A stretch of DNA of 64,000 nucleotides, taken from CAZDKK01 sp964506245 (GTDB taxonomy: Bacteria; Eisenbacteria; RBG-16-71-46; CAIMUX01; WJJG01). A program made the translations under genes and the position numbers. The stretch lies in the NCBI GenBank assembly GCA_964506245.1, contig CAZDKK010000011.1, forward strand, positions 1 through 64,000. The letters run 5' to 3'. The notes under the pieces are model-generated. The model ran no database searches, was not told where the DNA came from, and worked only from the letters and a program-made list of their open reading frames with translations. Positions 61,903 to 64,000 of this stretch are shown piece by piece. How positions within the stretch are numbered: the stretch's first letter is position 1; every line of letters starts with the position of its first letter.

Positions 61903-64000
61903 ATGAAGCATGCAAGGGCGTTTCTGTGCTGTCTGGCGCTGCTGGCAAGCCTGACAGTGGCCGTCCAGGCCCAGGTCCGCACGCTGCCGCTCAGCGGTGC
62001 GGCCAACGAGCTGGTGCTCACCGCCCAGGAGCGGACGGAACTGCGCTACCGTGTCTCGGTCGGCGAGCTCGCCGCGATGGACGTGGCGACCGAAGCGGGC
62101 GCCTTCACGCGCCTGATGATCCCCGGCTTCCACAGCTCGCACATCGAAGGGGCACCCGAGCTGCCGATGATGAACCGGCTCATCGAGGTGCCGTATGGCG
62201 CGACCGCGCGCGTCGAGATCCTCTCCTCGGTCGAGCGCTCGATCGACCTCGCCGCGGCAGGTATCACCCACCCGCTCTTCCCGGCCCAGCCGTCGATGCC
62301 CAAGAACGCGGATCCGGCGAGCTGGCCCTTCGTCTACAACCGCGCGGCCTACGAGGCGGCGCGCGTGGGGCGCGCGCCGGTCATGGTGGTCGACCAGGGC
62401 TCCATGCGCGGGGTGCGGATCGGCCGGCTGGAGGTCTCCCCGGTCGAGTACTTCCCGGCCGAGAATCGGATCGTGGTGCGCGAGCAGATCGAGTTCCGGG
62501 TGGTCTTCGACAACGCCGACTTCGTGACCGGCGACTACCAGAAGCTGGCGACCTACAGCCCGTTCTTCGAGCCGGTGCTGAATGTCATGGACGGCTACCG
62601 GTCGCCGCATGACGAGCACCCCGACCTCGTGCGGGACGTCGTGACGATGGTGATCGTGACGCCGCAGATGTTCGAGGCGCAGCTCGGCCCGTTCATCGAG
62701 TGGAAGAAGACGCGCGGGTTCGTGACGGTGGTGGGGGTGCTGGGCACCCCGGAGGTGGGCACGACGACCACCTCCGTCGAAGCCTACATCAACAACCTCT
62801 ACGCGAGCGGGACGCCTGAGCGGCCGGCGCCGAGCTTCGTGCTCTTCGTGGGGGATGTCGAGCAGATGCCGACGTGGTTCGAGGGCGGGGATGCGACCGA
62901 CCGGCCCTACTGCTGCGTGGATGCGGACGTGGTGCCGGACATCTACTATGGCCGCTTCTCGGCGCAAAACGCGGCGCAGCTCGACGCGATCCTCGAGAAG
63001 ACGCTGATGTACGACCAGTTCACGATGCCCGACCCGGCCTACCTGGGCGAGGTGGTGATGATCGCCGGGATGGACTCGGGCCATGGTTCCACGTGGGGCA
63101 ACGGACAGATCAACTACGGCACGACCTACTACTTCAACGCCGCGCACGGCATCTACAGCTACACGTACCTCTACCCGAACTCGGGCAGCTCGGCGGCGCA
63201 GATCGTTCAGAACGTGAGCGACGGCGTCGGCTACATCAATTACACGGCCCACGGCAGCGAGTACGCGTGGGCGGACCCGTCCTTCACCCAGGCCAATGTC
63301 AACAGCCTCCAGAATTACGGCGAGTACTGCCTCGCGGTCGGCAACTGCTGTCTGACCAGCTCCTACGAGGTCAGCGAGTGCTTCGCCGAGACCTGGTTGC
63401 GGGCGCCCGACAAGGGCGCGATCGGTTACATCGGCGGCAGCAACTCGACCTACTGGGATGAGGACTACTGGTGGGGCGTGGGCGCGGGCCCGGTCGTGTC
63501 CAACCCGACCTACGAGACGCACGGCCTGGGCGCCTACGACGGCCTCTTCCACGACCACGGTGAGGCGATGACGCAGTGGTACGTGGTCAACGACGCGCTC
63601 ATCTTCTGCGGCAACCTCGCGGTGATGGAGGGCGGGTCGAGCATGATCACCTACTACTGGAACATCTACAACCTGATGGGCGACCCCTCCATCTCGGCCT
63701 ACCTGGGCGTGCCCACCGCGAACCCGGTCTCTCACCCGCCGGCGGTCTTCACCGGCTGGACCTCGGTGGAGATCGAGGCGGTGCCCAACAGCTACGTCGG
63801 TCTGACCAAGGATGGCGAGCTGATCGGCGCCGGCACGATTCCCGAGAGCGGCATGCTCGAGATCGAGCTGTGGGGCGCTCCCCTCACGCCGGGCACGATC
63901 AACGTCGTCGTCATGGCGCAGAATCGCGTGCCCTACACGGGCACGATCGAGGTCCTGCCTCCCAGCGGCCCGTACCTCCTCCTGGACGGCTACCTGTGCG
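61903..64000 (+). CDS. Gingipain-family (C25) cysteine protease, partial at window end
   Basis: The first 699 codons of a C25 peptidase, open to the end of the window. Signal peptide about residues 1-23 (FLCCLALLASLTVAVQA). A propeptide-like region of about 210 residues precedes the catalytic domain. Catalytic His450 is in YTAHGSEYAWADP, and the Cys pair 482/483 in VGNCCLTSSYE has the same His-Cys spacing as in Porphyromonas gingipains. An Ig-like domain starts near residue 610. Full-length relatives end in a sorting domain, expected beyond the window. Cleaves proteins outside the cell, possibly after Arg or Lys (specificity not predictable here). GGAAAGG precedes the ATG. A TACAAT box at 61822 is a possible -10. 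Confidence 0.93.
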   Translation, partial: MKHARAFLCCLALLASLTVAVQAQVRTLPLSGAANELVLTAQERTELRYRVSVGELAAMDVATEAGAFTRLMIPGFHSSHIEGAPELPMMNRLIEVPYGATARVEILSSVERSIDLAAAGITHPLFPAQPSMPKNADPASWPFVYNRAAYEAARVGRAPVMVVDQGSMRGVRIGRLEVSPVEYFPAENRIVVREQIEFRVVFDNADFVTGDYQKLATYSPFFEPVLNVMDGYRSPHDEHPDLVRDVVTMVIVTPQMFEAQLGPFIEWKKTRGFVTVVGVLGTPEVGTTTTSVEAYINNLYASGTPERPAPSFVLFVGDVEQMPTWFEGGDATDRPYCCVDADVVPDIYYGRFSAQNAAQLDAILEKTLMYDQFTMPDPAYLGEVVMIAGMDSGHGSTWGNGQINYGTTYYFNAAHGIYSYTYLYPNSGSSAAQIVQNVSDGVGYINYTAHGSEYAWADPSFTQANVNSLQNYGEYCLAVGNCCLTSSYEVSECFAETWLRAPDKGAIGYIGGSNSTYWDEDYWWGVGAGPVVSNPTYETHGLGAYDGLFHDHGEAMTQWYVVNDALIFCGNLAVMEGGSSMITYYWNIYNLMGDPSISAYLGVPTANPVSHPPAVFTGWTSVEIEAVPNSYVGLTKDGELIGAGTIPESGMLEIELWGAPLTPGTINVVVMAQNRVPYTGTIEVLPPSGPYLLLDGYLC

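Noticed and set aside
61873..63735. 620-codon minus-strand frame at the window end
   Set aside because: Antisense to the C25 protease, which has a signal peptide and catalytic motifs.

Overview
This is a GC-rich bacterial chromosome segment that looks like an uncultivated FCB-group-type lineage (for example Eisenbacteria, Krumholzibacteriota or Latescibacterota); no rRNA is present, so the phylum is an inference. The case rests on at least six exported proteins ending in a FlgD-like/Por-type C-terminal beta domain, a gingipain-type (C25) protease, several BNR, FG-GAP and propeller surface proteins, and an ordinary bacterial core (guaB, pnp, acs, murJ, rho, elongator tRNA-Met). Strong GC3 bias opens very long antisense frames over almost every gene; these were discarded.

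Layout. 0-9.6 kb: a HAMP-like membrane protein, an unknown protein, guaB, an outer-membrane barrel with a clear promoter and terminator, tRNA-Met(CAT), then two secreted proteins (one with 11 six-cysteine repeats) and a DUF2058 protein. 9.6-22.9 kb: pnp, acs with an OFA-family carboxylate transporter, a glutamine-cyclotransferase lipoprotein, an HD-GYP relative with a substituted HD motif, an exported protein with two class-II glutamine-amidotransferase domains, and a DUF362/ferredoxin protein. 23.3-25.7 kb: two adjacent paralogous metallophosphatase-like genes, each interrupted at the same place by an in-frame UGA that is best read as selenocysteine. 26-28.5 kb: a sortilin/BNR-type secreted protein.

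28.7-50.6 kb is an accessory zone: a GHKL ATPase, two GNAT acetyltransferases bracketed by a 157-bp duplication of the ATPase 5' end, an autoregulation-type operon (membrane protein, winged-helix regulator, amidase), a serine hydrolase behind a truncated Nudix gene, a broken nucleotidyltransferase, an FGE-like gene running in frame into an FG-GAP gene that carries a UGA at codon 52, frameshifted and relic genes including a decayed IS transposase, several secreted proteins, and a toxin-antitoxin-like nucleotidyltransferase pair. 50.9-64 kb returns to core and secretome genes: a C25-like surface protein, murJ, a lipoprotein, a short rho, an M1 aminopeptidase, a TPR-like protein, a beta-propeller and a true gingipain-family protease cut by the window edge.

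Most notable: the paired selenoprotein genes with a shared 40-base block and hairpin after the UGA; a recurring C-terminal [S/T]WGxIKx[L/M][Y/F] tail on three otherwise unrelated secreted proteins; the exported double amidotransferase whose catalytic residues are split between domains; the FGE/FG-GAP frame fusion; and a perfect 30-bp palindrome between divergent genes.
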